Positions 47,501-58,964 of a DNA stretch of 64,000 nucleotides are shown one piece after another (within the stretch, counting starts at the first letter, position 1; each line of letters starts with the position of its first letter). Under the pieces are notes generated by a model. The model made no database searches. It was given only the letters and a program-made list of their open reading frames with translations, and had not been told where the DNA came from. Position numbers and translations under genes: made by a program. Origin of the DNA: Panaeolus papilionaceus (Eukaryota; Basidiomycota; Agaricomycetes; Agaricales); assembly GCA_015501605.1 (NCBI GenBank), contig JADNRZ010000007.1, positions 1,984,001 to 2,048,000 of the forward strand, written 5' to 3'.

Positions 47501-49573
47501 ATGGTCACCTCGCACGCAGAATTGCTGGGTAGCAATGAGGAGCCAGACGATACACAACTTCAGGATATCAGGGCTTTGGTCTCGGGTTTTCAGAGAGATT
47601 TAATGGGATACGGCTCAGCTAAAGCGTCCACGTTAATAACATTTTCCTCTGCACTACAGTCCCTTCAGTATTACACACAGTATCAAATTCCTCTTTCCCC
47701 AATCCGCCGCCTCCCAAACGAGATCTTGATATGTATCTTCCGACATTGTCTTTCGTTGGAGAAACACGAATTGGGTGTCGGATTGACTCCCCTCACCCAA
47801 GTTTGTCGACACTGGCGGATCCTCGTGCGCCCTATTCTCGCTTCTTGTGGCACGTTCGCCGTGCACCGTGGCGTGCTCAAATCAAGTAATCGCTCTAACG
47901 ACGCCCTAGCCTCCTTTCGCGACTTTCTGGGATCCCTACCATCTAGGCACCAATCCCCGTTCTCCCTGATTATTTCTGACAGCATTGAGGGGAACAACTT
48001 CAGGAATCCGCTTCTTGATGCAATTCTCATGCAAAGTCGTCGGTTCGTATACCTTAAAATATCCATCAACTTCAGTGCCTTGAATGGTGTCACCGGAAGA
48101 TTGATAAACGGCGTCAACAACCTCCGTAGCCTCACCCTCGACATTCCAGGCAAGGCGGGCGATTACGGAGGGTACCTGTACGTTTTCGACTCAGCAAAAC
48201 AACTTCAATACGTTGAAGTAACGACGCCGATGACTATGCTCCTCAAGCTTCCTGTTAATCGACTTTTGTCATACAAAGAATGCTCGCTGGGCGGTGTTAA
48301 TGTCCCCCACGTTCTGCAATATGGCGCGGTGCTGAAAGAACTCGCGTTCACAATCCATAGACCCGCGTTCACCCCTTTCGAGTTGGATGTAGGATCGGAT
48401 GTGCCGAAGGCGCTGCAGTCGTTGGATTTGAGGACGTATAACTTCGATGAAGCTACCACGGGCTGGATGGGTTCCATCAACAGTAAGGTTACAGATCATG
48501 ATGTTGATCTCAATGGCAGCTCCGTTCGATGCATTCTGCCCTATCTTCGGTCTATACGACTGCGAGATCCGTACAGGAATGTAACCGTTGGTCTTCATCG
48601 GACCATTACAGTCTCATGTGCGGGCCCCTCTTCGAGGCTCACGAGAATAGCGTTATGCGGATCGCGCGCGTATGCAGGTGACCTCGCTGATCTTCTCCAT
48701 CTCACCCCCAACTTGCGATACCTGGAATACCGACATATTTCGAGAGTTGACTTGGTTTCAATGATTCCCGACGGCACATCGAAGGTCCGGGCGCCAAAGC
48801 TTGAGACGCTGGTTATTCATGATGCGGGTGTTGGGATTGTCAGTGCGCTGCAGGATCTTGTGGCTGCTCGGAGGTCGCCATCTTTCGAAGGGGAGATGTT
48901 GAGGAGAGTAAGGCTTTTGTATGGTGGTACCAAGGGTAAAGAAGCTATCGAAAGGGCTCTTGGGGCTTCTCCTGCCTCGGAGAATGGTGAGCTGGAGGCT
49001 AGTATATTGCGACTTCTGGGCATAATCAAGAATTTGGAAGCCCCGAAGGACGGCTGGTCATTCTTTCAGCGAATTTTGCCGTCTTCGCTGCGCCGAGGCG
49101 AAACGCAATCTATAGTGGGCGTTCTCCATGACCTTGAAGCTGTCCCTCTATCCGATCCAGGAGCATTAGAGGTATGTATACTTTATACACTTGCATGGGC
49201 ATTCTTGTAATGTTGACATATTACTTCGAAGCTCACCCATATTCATACGCTCAATAATTTCTCACTTATCTACCGCAACACCATATTACCAGGCTCTGAG
49301 GATCTTTCTAGTCGTATTGAGGTACTTTTACGACGGTGGATTTCTGCCTTCCAGCTTCACCAACTCGTATACAATCATAATGCTCCCAAGCCTAGATGGA
49401 TTTCCGTCAACCCACACTGTATATCTCTTGCGTATGCCTCTCCGTATATATGCACGGAAGACCGACAAAATATTCCGAGCGAGTACGATATTCTGTATGG
49501 GTTCTATAGGCCTCCAATGAGAGAAGAGGTGTTTTGGGTGCACGAGGACTGTTCGGGGGGTAGAAATATCTAG
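47501..49573 (+). CDS. F-box protein, copy A
   Basis: Substrate-recognition type protein of SCF ubiquitin ligases by family; target unknown. Exon 1 is 47501-49171 and exon 2 is 49232-49573, giving 670 residues. The F-box lies at about residues 66-110: LSPIRRLPNEILICIFRHCL then VCRHWRILVRPIL. A predicted heptad segment precedes it. The remainder has irregular leucine-rich repeats (for example LRSLTLDIPG, LQSLDLRTYN, LTRIALCGSR, LRYLEYRHIS), as usual in Agaricomycete F-box proteins. The second exon reads RWISAFQLHQL and EYDILYGFYRPPMREEVFWV and matches the last exon of copy B at 57038. The acceptor is placed at 49231 because only that choice reproduces the copy B segment in frame. Confidence 0.85.
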
Positions 49574-49992
49574 TACTAATAAAATTAATTACTGAATTTA
49601 AGGCTTTTAAGAGGTTCGCTAGCTATTATTTACCTACGATTTATTGATTTTCTACACGACTTTTACGCTTGTTTCGGCATCTGTGGACAGAACTGTGCAT
49701 CATCAAATTGTTGCCAATTTTGAGAAATAATTCTAATTTTCAAGTTTATAGAGTAAGTGCCTATAGAGCCCCATCATGGACTTTTTATAATCCTTTATTT
49801 TTTTCTATGAAATTTCGATGGATTTTGCAATATTTCATCGTTGCAGGAGGAAGAAGCCCCTAAGCGGGAACACGGCTGACGGACAAATCCGGATTGTGAA
49901 ATTCGCACGATGACCCAAAACATTCGGTTGGACTTGCCAAAGCTGCTCATCACCGTCCACGTCCCTCTCCCGTCCTCCTCAAACGCTCAAAA
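49574..49992. other. Intergenic, AT-rich
   Basis: About 420 bases, strongly AT-rich from 49570 to 49820, the 3' flank of F-box copy A and then the short promoter of the ATP synthase gene, whose leader is C-rich just before the ATG. No gene seen. Confidence 0.5.
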
Positions 49993-50636
49993 ATGTCGAC
50001 CGCGACACTCTTCCGCCAAACCCTGGCTCGTCAGGCTCTCCGTCAACAGCACATGGCTGCTCAAAGGCGCTTTGCGTCAACGTCGTCTGATGCGGCGCAG
50101 AAGAAGGCGCAGGACGCTTTTGCTTCAGCTCAGAAGAACGCCGAGAAGGTCTGGGAAACTGTGCAGAAGCTTTTGGGACCTGTTGGAGAGAAGGCTGGAC
50201 AAATGCTTGGATGTGAGTCGCGGTTTTCATGCTGCATTTAACGTTGGAGTTTGCTCCATGTGGGGTTGTTCATAACGAGAATTTTCTTTGGAATTTACAG
50301 CATACAAGCAGCCTCTTGTCTACAACTTTGCTGTCGTCAAGGAGCTCGTCAAGCAAGTGTACGTTGCTGAGGGTCTCAAGCCACCTACACTATCTGCTGT
50401 CCGTGCCGCATACGCCGAAATCTGGACACAGCTCACAACGGCTGGATTCGCTCGCAGGATCACTCAAAACGGGGAGTGGGCTCAGGTCGGTATTTACGGT
50501 CTGCAGGCGTATGGTATCTACAAGGTGCGTGGTTCATGCTGTTGAACTTTTGAATATTCACTGACACTGTTCTCGTTACTCACAGATTGGAGAAATCATT
50601 GGCCGTCGCAGCATTGTTGGCTACAACATTCACTAG
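49993..50636 (+). CDS. ATP20: Mitochondrial ATP synthase subunit g
   Basis: Small membrane subunit of the F1Fo-ATP synthase that, with subunit e, supports dimer formation and crista shape. Exons 49993-50212, 50301-50524 and 50586-50636; 495 nt, 164 residues. The N-terminus (TLFRQTLARQALRQQHMAAQRRFAST) is an Arg-rich amphipathic mitochondrial presequence; the core includes VYNFAVVKELVKQVYVAEGL and the membrane segment with GxxxG-like spacing WAQVGIYGLQAYGIYKIGEIIGRR near the C-terminus, as known for subunit g. The start is fixed by the presequence. The gene is an isolated housekeeping gene between two F-box paralogues and gives a useful synteny anchor. Confidence 0.93.
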
Positions 50637-52902
50637 ATTGTTTTCTTTCCCACTTCAACCATTCCTAATTTTATATCCAATGCATCAGTTAGACTATTAG
50701 CTCTCAATATCCTCAAAATGGGTTCTTTTCAAACCCGAAGAAACTCGAAAGAACGACTGAAATCATATTTCATGCTAGCCCGGCAATTCTCCATGTCTCC
50801 GTGGTTTTCCAATGGAATTTCTCGTCATTTTTGGTCCTACCTATGTTTCCCCAGCGTACGCGCTAAATTTCTGAAGAAATGATTGTCTTGGTCCATATGG
50901 TTTTTATTACTCTCCTGGAGACACTATGCTTTTTCTACCCTTGGGATGTAGAGGAACCAGGCTCCTTATATGCGCACAATTTCTGGTATAAGACCGGTAA
51001 TTTTGTTCTTAATATCAAGGTTCTTCAGTTATGTTTGTATAACGCGTGGAGATGGGGACATGGTGTTGCAGTGCTACTGCTGCTCACAACGAACACTATG
51101 CCCTTCATCTGTTGCTCGTTTTAACTCTCATAAACCCCAGCTACTTTGAACAGAAATTAGACACTATAATGGGTGAGATTCATCGGGTCATCCTGCTGCT
51201 GGAGTCGTTAACGTTTTTGCAGAATCGTTTGTCGGGATATGGCGGAATGAAAACGAGTATTGTGGTGTCAAATTTTCACAGGTCCGGGGTGAACTACTCG
51301 ACTCTGTTGATCCCGTATACACATTATAGCTTTTATTCCTGATTATCGCAAACATCCAACCCATTATATGCGCGTTCAGTTGATAGATCCTGATCCTTGT
51401 TGAACTCTCACGTCACAAGCTTTCTTGGGTTTTCAATCGGGAATTGCCTAGACCTTTCAACCCGCTGGTGCGATTCTCCCATCGTTTCTCATTTATTACA
51501 CGTTTTATTGAGTCTATTCTCTTTCCTAGACGAACCAAAGTACATGATCCTTCCACAAGCTGCTCTGCTTTTGCTCCTGTGTCGTTCCTTCAGTCACCTG
51601 CTTGAGAATTTTGACCTTCAGACCGATGCTGACCTCTTCCTGTGTAGAACGGGACAAAATCTATGGTGCTAATGGCACTCGTCGTTAATATCTTTGGCGC
51701 CCTCCCGTCTCGGATTTCAATCACTTTCCTTGCCACCATGTTCCGTCCCCGTTGCAGATCCCAGCAAAATATATAAAGGGCTAGAGAGCTTTATATGACT
51801 GCCGTTGCGGGTATGTGTTGAGTCGGATCTATAATTCGTTGATCCTGCCTGGGGCTAATCCTACATTTTAGACGACTGAAGTCGACCTGACCGCTCATAG
51901 TTTTGGTGGTCGCTGGACAATGCTTTGACGCAGATTTTGTGAAATTTTGGTTAGGGTTTCTCAGGCAAAACTCTTGAATCCTTATGTCTCTAGATGCCTT
52001 TTATGCTAAGATTTCTCGGACCTCACTGTATGTGTTCCTTGCCGGTATGTTCCTTCCATGGTCTTGGTTTCGGTATTTCATACTCACTTTGGAATTTTTT
52101 GGCAGAATTATGGGGGAGATAATTTTCTACAAGACGGAATCGAATCGACATGTCCTATTTTTGCTACAACTTAGGCCCGAATTTGGTCCGGAATGTAGGC
52201 GGCAAGGCTTGAGGGTGTCGTCCTCGCTGGTCTCAGCCCCAAATTCAAAAATTGCCTAATCTGGAATTCCCTCGTTGCTGTCTCACTGTGGTGGCAATGC
52301 CAGCTTGCTACACTAGTTATCATAAACGTCCCTAGATACCCCTTGTTGCGCTCGTCGTGTCCCTTCCATTTCATGTACGGATCACCGCTTTGACGCAACA
52401 TTGCCCATCTAGCTCGCTGTAACCCTTTCATAGCCCATAAACTGACTCTGAGTGGATCGTCGCCTGCCACCCAATAGTTATTTTCCTACTGTAAAATCCT
52501 TCTAGGTACGCCTCTAGGTTGTTTATTTCTTGGTACTGATAGCTGAATTGAATCTCCAGGAAGGTGCTAATCACTGATATTTCCTGATCAATATGCGTCA
52601 GAGGACCTTTTAGGAATTCGCGGAACTGAACAGCCCTCCCCGTACCTACCGATAGACGCCGACAATGCAACCTATTAAGCTCGCCCAACGGGATCTGTTT
52701 TACGCCACTAACAATGCATTGGACTTGTTCCTCTTGCGTCTCGACAAACAAAGCGCCGTCCCTGGGATTCTTTAAAAGAAGCGCCGTTCTTTTTCGACAA
52801 TTACCACCCCCATTACACTTTGTTTCCTTTTCACCAGTCCCAAACACTTCGCAACTCCGAGCCCAGCTCGTTTTTCTACGACACTCTATCCTTTCTTCTC
52901 TG
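50637..52902. other. Intergenic, no gene recognised
   Basis: About 2.3 kb between ATP synthase g and the second HMG-box gene. Open frames such as 51397-51672, 51984-52259 and 52428-52952 (minus) are domain-less. The last 200 bases are pyrimidine-rich and are probably the leader of the HMG-box gene; the frame upstream of its ATG stays open for 63 codons without meaning I can see. Confidence 0.45.
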
Positions 52903-54772
52903 ATGCCGAGGCTTGAATCGAAAAAGGTCAAATCGAAGAAGGTCAAGTCCAAGAGCCAACCACTTGTGGTATCTGACTATATTCCAGATGGATATGTCCT
53001 TCCGGTCCCTAACACTACCCCGCACTTTGATTTTGTGCACAACAAAACGAAGGCCATCAAGCGTCCTCCCAACTCTTTTTTTATCTTTCGCTCCGAATTC
53101 CGTCGACAAGAAATTGGTAGAGATTCGCAATCTGACGTATCCAAGCTGGCGAGCATAGTTTGGAAACGGATGAGCAACGAGGACAAGAGGCCTTGGTATC
53201 GACTCCAGCTGGAAGTGAAGGCGAAGCACAATGCGCTGTACCCAGGATACAAGTATCGACCCAGGGATAAAAATAAGGACGAGGACGTGATTGACGAAGA
53301 CGACGATGAGGATGATGAAGATTATGAAGATGACGAGGAAGTAGACGAGGACGAGGACGAGGGTTATGAACCAGCTGACGAGCCTGCTTCTTCTGCTTCT
53401 AGGGCGGCAGGGAGGGCCAGACCATACCCCCCTCCTGATCAAAGGCATTTGTTTATGGGATACCCAGGTGCTCCTGAACAGGTTGGGTTCAATCAAGGCT
53501 ACATGGCTGGTCCTATGGGTGCTCATAGGATGCAGATGTACCCTATTCCAGGTGCTGGCGTCAACGGTTACTTCCCACCTAGCTTCCTCCCAGTTATGGG
53601 TCCTCCTAACGCTACCTTTCAGCTAGAGAATATCCCAGATGATCAGTTGTTGAAAGAAATGAAGCGCCGTGCAGATATAACTATGCTCCGCAAGGCCGAG
53701 GCTGCACGCAAGGAGCAAATGCAACAGCAGCAGAAGCAGAAGCAACGAGTCGCGGATTTGAGGGATAACCCATATGTTGCGTATTTACAGAACCCTGTTG
53801 GTGGTGCGGGACTTCGTTCAGTCGCACCTGGAGACCAGACTGCGTCTTCTTCCAAGCCTCCTTCTCGCGTTATGGCCGCGTCTAACCAGGGCACCACGTT
53901 ACCCCCCCTTCAACCTGCCCTGGACCTTTCCATGCCCCCTCCAACCATGATGACCATGCCTATTGCTTATCCTCAACCTGCACCAGACCAGGGAACGCAA
54001 GGCCTCCTCGCTAACAGCAACATCCCATGTCAGAGCGGCCAGAAGACGATAATGCCCGATTGGGTGGAGAGGGTGAGTTTATTATTTTTTATCGTGATTA
54101 TAGCTCGTGCTGACGACCTATTCTGATTTTTAGTCTGAGACAGATTGGTATGTCAACAAGCCGACGTACCAGGCCGGTCCCTACTACAACCCACTTCCTC
54201 ATCCTCTCGTCAATACCATCGACCCCAACCCAAATCCCATTGCTACCAATAATGTCACTACTGACTCTTCAAATTCTCTGAGCCGTGATGCCCCTGAGTT
54301 GGACCTCAGCGTCATTGACCCTCAGCTCCTCGGACAGGGATTGCCTTCCCTTCAATCCCAGACTCAATCCCAACCTCAGTCCCAACTGCAGTCTCAATCC
54401 CAGCCTCAGGTCAATGGTAATGGCACCAGTGGTTCCCAGAATTCTGAGAAGGCTGCTGATGCGGGCAACATGTCGTATAACTGGTATCAAGAAGCGTCAT
54501 CTTCAAACTCTCAAGGATCCTCAGCTGTCTCTTCAGGCCAAACCCAGGCTGTTCAACAACAGTTTCAACCCTTCCAGCAATCCAGCCTGCACGTTCACAT
54601 GCCATCAGCTTCTCATGAGCAAACCTCTGCGACTCAGTTGCCCAATTACTTCTACATGAACTGGGATTCTAACGCGTTCAATCAGAATCAGTCATCAGCA
54701 TTCAATGCGAATTCAAATACGGCTGTTTTCTGGGGTGTAGGATCGGAACCTTCAACAGCGAGCGAGCTCTGA
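52903..54772 (+). CDS. HMG-box transcription factor with acidic tract
   Basis: Nuclear DNA-binding regulator. Exons 52903-54072 and 54134-54772; 602 residues. The tail after a Lys-rich leader (KVKSKKVKSKSQ, a possible nuclear signal) leads into a MATA-type HMG box at about residues 54-122: RPPNSFFIFRSEFRR, VSKLASIVWKRMSNEDKRPW, and YPGYKYRPRDK at the end. Immediately after is an acidic run of Asp/Glu at about 125-157. Then come Pro/Met/Gln-rich regions, a Gln/Lys patch (QQQQKQKQR) and a Ser/Gln repeat in exon 2. I use the Met at 52903 since the in-frame codons upstream look like untranslated leader. The box resembles that of the gene at 11555-13003 (RPPN-F-x-FRS-F) but the flanks do not, so they are family members rather than recent copies. 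Confidence 0.85.
54352..54409 (+). repeat. 12-bp period Ser/Gln coding repeat
   Basis: Within the last exon of the HMG-box gene, units close to CAATCCCA/GACT or CAGTCCCAACTG repeat with a 12-base period and encode alternating Gln-Ser-Gln with Pro, Thr or Leu. Such a tract could vary in length between strains. Confidence 0.7.
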
Positions 54773-55283
54773 GGACTGAACGACCGGAACAAGGCTTACT
54801 GGTGCACTTGTTTAAAATGACTACTACGATTCCTGGTCTCTGTGCATCCTCTTCTGTACTATTTCTCTCTCTCTCTTGTTTTTTAATGCCTCCAGACTTA
54901 CTATTGTGCCATATCTTCTTTCTCTCTTCTGTATGAATTATGCTCGCTTATGCTCGTGACTTATGCCCTATGCCTTACCTTTTTTTTCTTTAGTCTGTAT
55001 ACCCATCATTTCTATCACTTGTCATATAATGACTCTTATTTTTTCCTCAGAAACCTAATGGTGTGAGAACGGTGCCTGGCTATTGATCATGTTCGCGAAA
55101 ATATCGCAAATATTTTGCGGATTTGAGTAATCAAAGGCTGTGCGAAGCGAGTGGCTCCTTCCTGTACTTATTTCTAGCGTGTGTTTAGCGTCGTGTGATA
55201 AGCGGTGAGTCTCCTTGAAGTGAACTACATTCCACCTTGACTCCTCTAAGCCTCGAATCTCTTCCACTTCCGTTTGCTATCAG
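54773..55283. other. Intergenic, pyrimidine-rich 3' flank
   Basis: About 510 bases with CT-rich runs (near 54860-54890 and 54980-55000) after the HMG-box stop and then the promoter and leader of F-box copy B. No gene seen. Confidence 0.5.
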
Positions 55284-57421
55284 ATGAGCGCTTCATACCA
55301 ACATCTGCTTTCTAATAATGAAGCGCCCAATGATTCAGAAATTCAAAATATCACAGAACTGATCTTGAACTCTCGGAGACAGATACGATCGTACTTAACA
55401 GCGTCTGTCACCTTGTCGACAGATGATTTGACATTGGCCTTGCAGTCGATCGAGCAGTATAACAAATTCAGGCACATCCTCTCTCCGATCCGCAGCATTC
55501 CGAGTGAGATCCTAGCCCAGGTCTTTCAATACTTGTTGTCAGACGATGACTACCCAAATACGTCGTTCATACCCATCGCACACGTCTGTAGGCACTGGCG
55601 TTTAGTCATACAGCCTCTACTTCCCTCAGGTGGTACCTTTTGCTCCCCAGGCGGTACCATTACCTCGAAGAGTCGCACGAAGGATGTTTTAATGGAGTTA
55701 AACGCATTTTTGGGGTCTTTGCCATTATCAGGAAGCTCCCCGTTCTCCATTGTTATATCTGACCCGCTCCGAAAGGGTGATCTAAAAAACCCTCTCGTCG
55801 ACACTATTTTCTCGCAAAGCCACCGTCTCTTTTCCCTCGAAATGACTTTAGAAGCTACAGTTTTTTTTTCACTCGCGGAAAGGCTCACCAATCAACTCAA
55901 CAATCTTCAAGTTCTCAAGCTTACCATCTCAGGAAACCCAGGAAAATACGCAGGAAATCTCCACCTATTCGAGAGCGCCAAAAGCCTTCGGCATCTGGAA
56001 CTGATCAGCCCAATGACGCTGCTTATCAACTTTCCGGTGTCGCAGGTCGTTTCGTACAAGGAACGGTCGCTCGCTGATATCAAGGTCAAACACATGCTTC
56101 AGTATGGACCAAAACTGAAGAGACTCGTACATGTATCCCGCACCCCTGTATCGAACCCTTATTTTCTTGACCCGTGGATCGACAACCCACGGCAGCTCAC
56201 GTCATTAGATCTCAGGGCGTACAATGTCGATGCTAGCTACACCCGATCGGTAGACCATGAGTGGTCCGACAAGATTGTAGACTGGACTCCTCATCACCAT
56301 TTCGCCATTCCCAGCATCAGCCTTCCTCACCTCCGAGATATCCGGATCCGAGATCCAGATCGAAACCTTATTCCTAGCCTCGTCCACCTCATCCAAAACT
56401 CAAGTTCGGGACCTTCACTGACTATAACCAAGCTCGCATTGTGCGGGCTACGATGCCAGGACGGACAACTCTACAAGCTTCTGACACTGACACCAAATCT
56501 GACGCATCTCGAATACAACGACATCTCAACCATCGATACTATCCTCCTGTCTACAAAGCCCTTTCAAGTCCCACTCTTGCAAACGCTCATAATTCACAAC
56601 GCCAGCAGTGTAAGAGACTTTCGAGATTTTGTCTGTAACAGAAATGCACAGGATTCCCTTTGCCAACCTTTAAATGTCGTTCGCCTGCTATACCAAAACC
56701 CTGACGAAGCGTATCGCCAGCTGACACAAGTTAACTTTGGATTATACTCAACGAGTCCCGTCCTACAGAGTAATATCCTGAGATTGAAGGCGCTGACCGA
56801 CAGCTACAGTCAAGGAGCCAAGAAGAGGTCGACGCGAAAAGAAAGCCAGTCTATCTTCCGGCGAATGCTATCTACGCCCCAGCAAGATGACAATCTGGAG
56901 GCCTTTGAAGCTTTGGCTGAACTGGAGGCCGTTGTCATATCTGATCCATTCACAATCAAGGTGAGGGAATTTATGCCCGCTTGGAGCAAAGATGAAGACT
57001 TATTGATGTCGCCGATGAATGATTTCGCTCACAATAGTTGGATTACATCCACGCCCTTAACTCATTCTCCCTTTTGCGATTGGATAACGGGTCGGAATCT
57101 TCAGGTCCTACGGTCTCTCAGCGCGTACAGACCCTTTTGGATCGGTGGATTGCCGCATTTCAGCTGCAGCAACTTCTTCCGAGTCTCGCACACCCTAACT
57201 CGTCCATGCCCAGGTGGATTATGATTGGCGCACATTGCATATCGCTCGACGGTCTTTATGCTTATAATTATCCTTCGCCGGTAGGAGAGGTATGGGCCAA
57301 GCTGAAGGACGTCCCACCGACGGAGCATGATATTCTATATGGACATTATCGTTGCCCGACAATGGAAGAGATATTTTGGGTACACAAGGATTGTTCGTAT
57401 GACCCTCGCCTAGTATTTTAG
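55284..57421 (+). CDS. F-box protein, copy B
   Basis: Paralogue of the F-box protein at 47501. Exon 1 is 55284-56960 and exon 2 is 57038-57421, giving 686 residues. The F-box at about residues 66-110 reads LSPIRSIPSEILAQVFQYLL then HVCRHWRLVIQPLL. Leucine-rich units follow (for example LQVLKLTISG, LTSLDLRAYN, LTKLALCGLR, LTHLEYNDIS), in the same order as in copy A. The single intron is at the equivalent position and phase as in copy A. The C-terminal block RWIAAFQLQQLLPSL and EHDILYGHYRCPTMEEIFWV is the best conserved part outside the F-box, suggesting a functional element not described by the usual F-box/LRR picture. Target unknown. Confidence 0.85.
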
Positions 57422-58406
57422 TGGCAAATTGTATCTCCCAGTCCTCTCAACCTTCTTTCAGAGTTAATCGTCCTCGAATATACTCTTCAAAGGCTAAACA
57501 TCACATCGAATTAGTGGTACCCAAAAGAATCAAAAGGGGTGTGCGTCTCAGCTGTCAAGGCTTTTTTGTAGACCACCATTGCGCCCTATTGATAGCCTTT
57601 GTTTCTTAGTGACCAATGCGTCTAACACGGAAAACCACCTAAAAACAGAACCAGGCCGTTGAAGACGTAGTCATTCCAGTACCCTTGTCGAGGATTCAAA
57701 TCAGAGGGTAACGTCTATCTACACCCAAGAGTTTCAAAGGGGCTGGTAAACAGATCTAGAGGAAAGAAATCATTCGAAGCCAGGACGGCGGTCTGCAGGT
57801 TGTTAGGACTAGGGTCTACCTCAATAGATCATTGTGACCCTTGATGAAGCTGAGCTCCTGATTATTGAATTGTTGCGATATCACAGCATTTTATGGTTAG
57901 TTACAGTGCATCAACCTGCCATCAACATTTTCAATTGACGGGGTGCTGGCAAGCGCCGGTGATTTGTGTGCTCCATTAGGGTCACCCTGATTTTGTGCAG
58001 TAATAACTGGTTGCGTACAAGTGCTCCCTGCTTGCAGTATCGACTTCAGGTGTATCCAAATGCGAGGGATTAGGACGCTTGGAGTGGGTACTTACAAAAA
58101 TGTCTTGACCTTTCTGCCAAGAATGATGGATAAAAATCTGCCCCCGTCCCCAACGTTCGTTTGTTCCGCTCCTTCTTCCAGATGTGTTGTAGGAAATGCC
58201 GAATATGGCGACGCAGAGTCATTACTGCATGAAAACAATCTCACAAGGTGTCGCATGAACTGCCTCACCGCATCCCGTCATCAGAATTGAGAAATGATGA
58301 TCAAATGCTACCGTTTTAGTGCGAGCAATAACTGAGGCTAAGGCTCTGTCAATGTAATGGTTCTCTTTCTCTTTGCAAAATATACAGGGTCTCCTCTTCC
58401 AATTCT
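57422..58406. other. Intergenic, no gene seen
   Basis: About 1 kb. Short frames such as 58021-58290 carry no domain. The downstream end leads into the promoter of the small secreted protein gene. Confidence 0.5.
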
Positions 58407-58415
58407 TATAAATAG
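58407..58415 (+). promoter_or_regulatory. TATA box of small secreted protein gene
   Basis: TATAAATAG lies 89-97 bases before the ATG at 58504. It matches the consensus closely, and the spacing would give a leader of roughly 60 bases. A strong TATA box suggests regulated, possibly high expression. Confidence 0.65.
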
Positions 58416-58503
58416 TCTCCTATGTCTAACTAACTCCCTATCTACTTTTGCAGCAAAACAACATCTATCAACTGACACACCAAATTCTTCTAAACGACCT
58501 ATA

Positions 58504-58964
58504 ATGAGGATCTCAATCGTCTTTATTGCTTCACTCATGGCAGTATATGCTCAGGCAAGTCGATTATTCACGGCGTTTTACCAGTGGAGGTCCTGATAAT
58601 TTGTGCGATAGGCTTACAGCGTCGATGATGTATTCGAACGTCGAGCATACGACCTCGTAGAGGACCATTACACCCGCTCAGATATGCTTTCAGAGTTGAC
58701 TACTCGAGAGCTAGTCGAGGAGCTCGAAGCGCGCCTTGAGCGACGTGGTGGCAGCAAACTGGGAGGTTTAGTATCTGCCGGCCGCAAGTTCTTGAAGAGC
58801 AAATTGCCGGGCAGTTCTGGTTCTGGGCATCATAAGTCACCCCCTTCACCTCAAGTCGAGGAAAATATTCCATCTGACGGTGAGTATCTGGGTCATAAAC
58901 TCGCCTGAGTGCGTCGTCATCCCAAGGCTGACCATTTTGTGCAGATTCCCCTACCCTTAACTGA
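58504..58964 (+). CDS. Small secreted protein with dibasic processing site
   Basis: Exons 58504-58554, 58612-58879 and 58945-58964 join to 339 nt and 112 residues. The first exon is just the signal peptide (MRISIVFIASLMAVYAQ). The first intron starts GCAAGT after CAG: a GC-AG intron with the ideal GC-donor context, since no GT donor nearby keeps the frame. The mature chain has an acidic helical part with ELTTRELVEELEARLERR, then after the Arg-Arg pair a basic, Gly-rich part (GGSKLGGLVSAGRKFLKSKL) and a Pro/Ser-rich end with no cysteines. Arg-Arg followed by Gly-Gly looks like a Kex2-type cleavage site, which would release a cationic peptide. Function unknown; an acidic pro-region before a cationic peptide recalls secreted peptide precursors. 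It may instead be an uncleaved protein. Confidence 0.72.

Noticed and set aside
52428..52952. 174-codon minus-strand frame overlapping the HMG-box start
   Set aside because: It is antisense to the leader and start of a clear HMG-box gene and has no recognisable features.
52876..53526. 216-codon minus-strand frame within the HMG-box exon
   Set aside because: It is a shadow of the acidic and HMG coding sequence; its Val/Ile-rich run is just the complement of the Asp/Glu codons.
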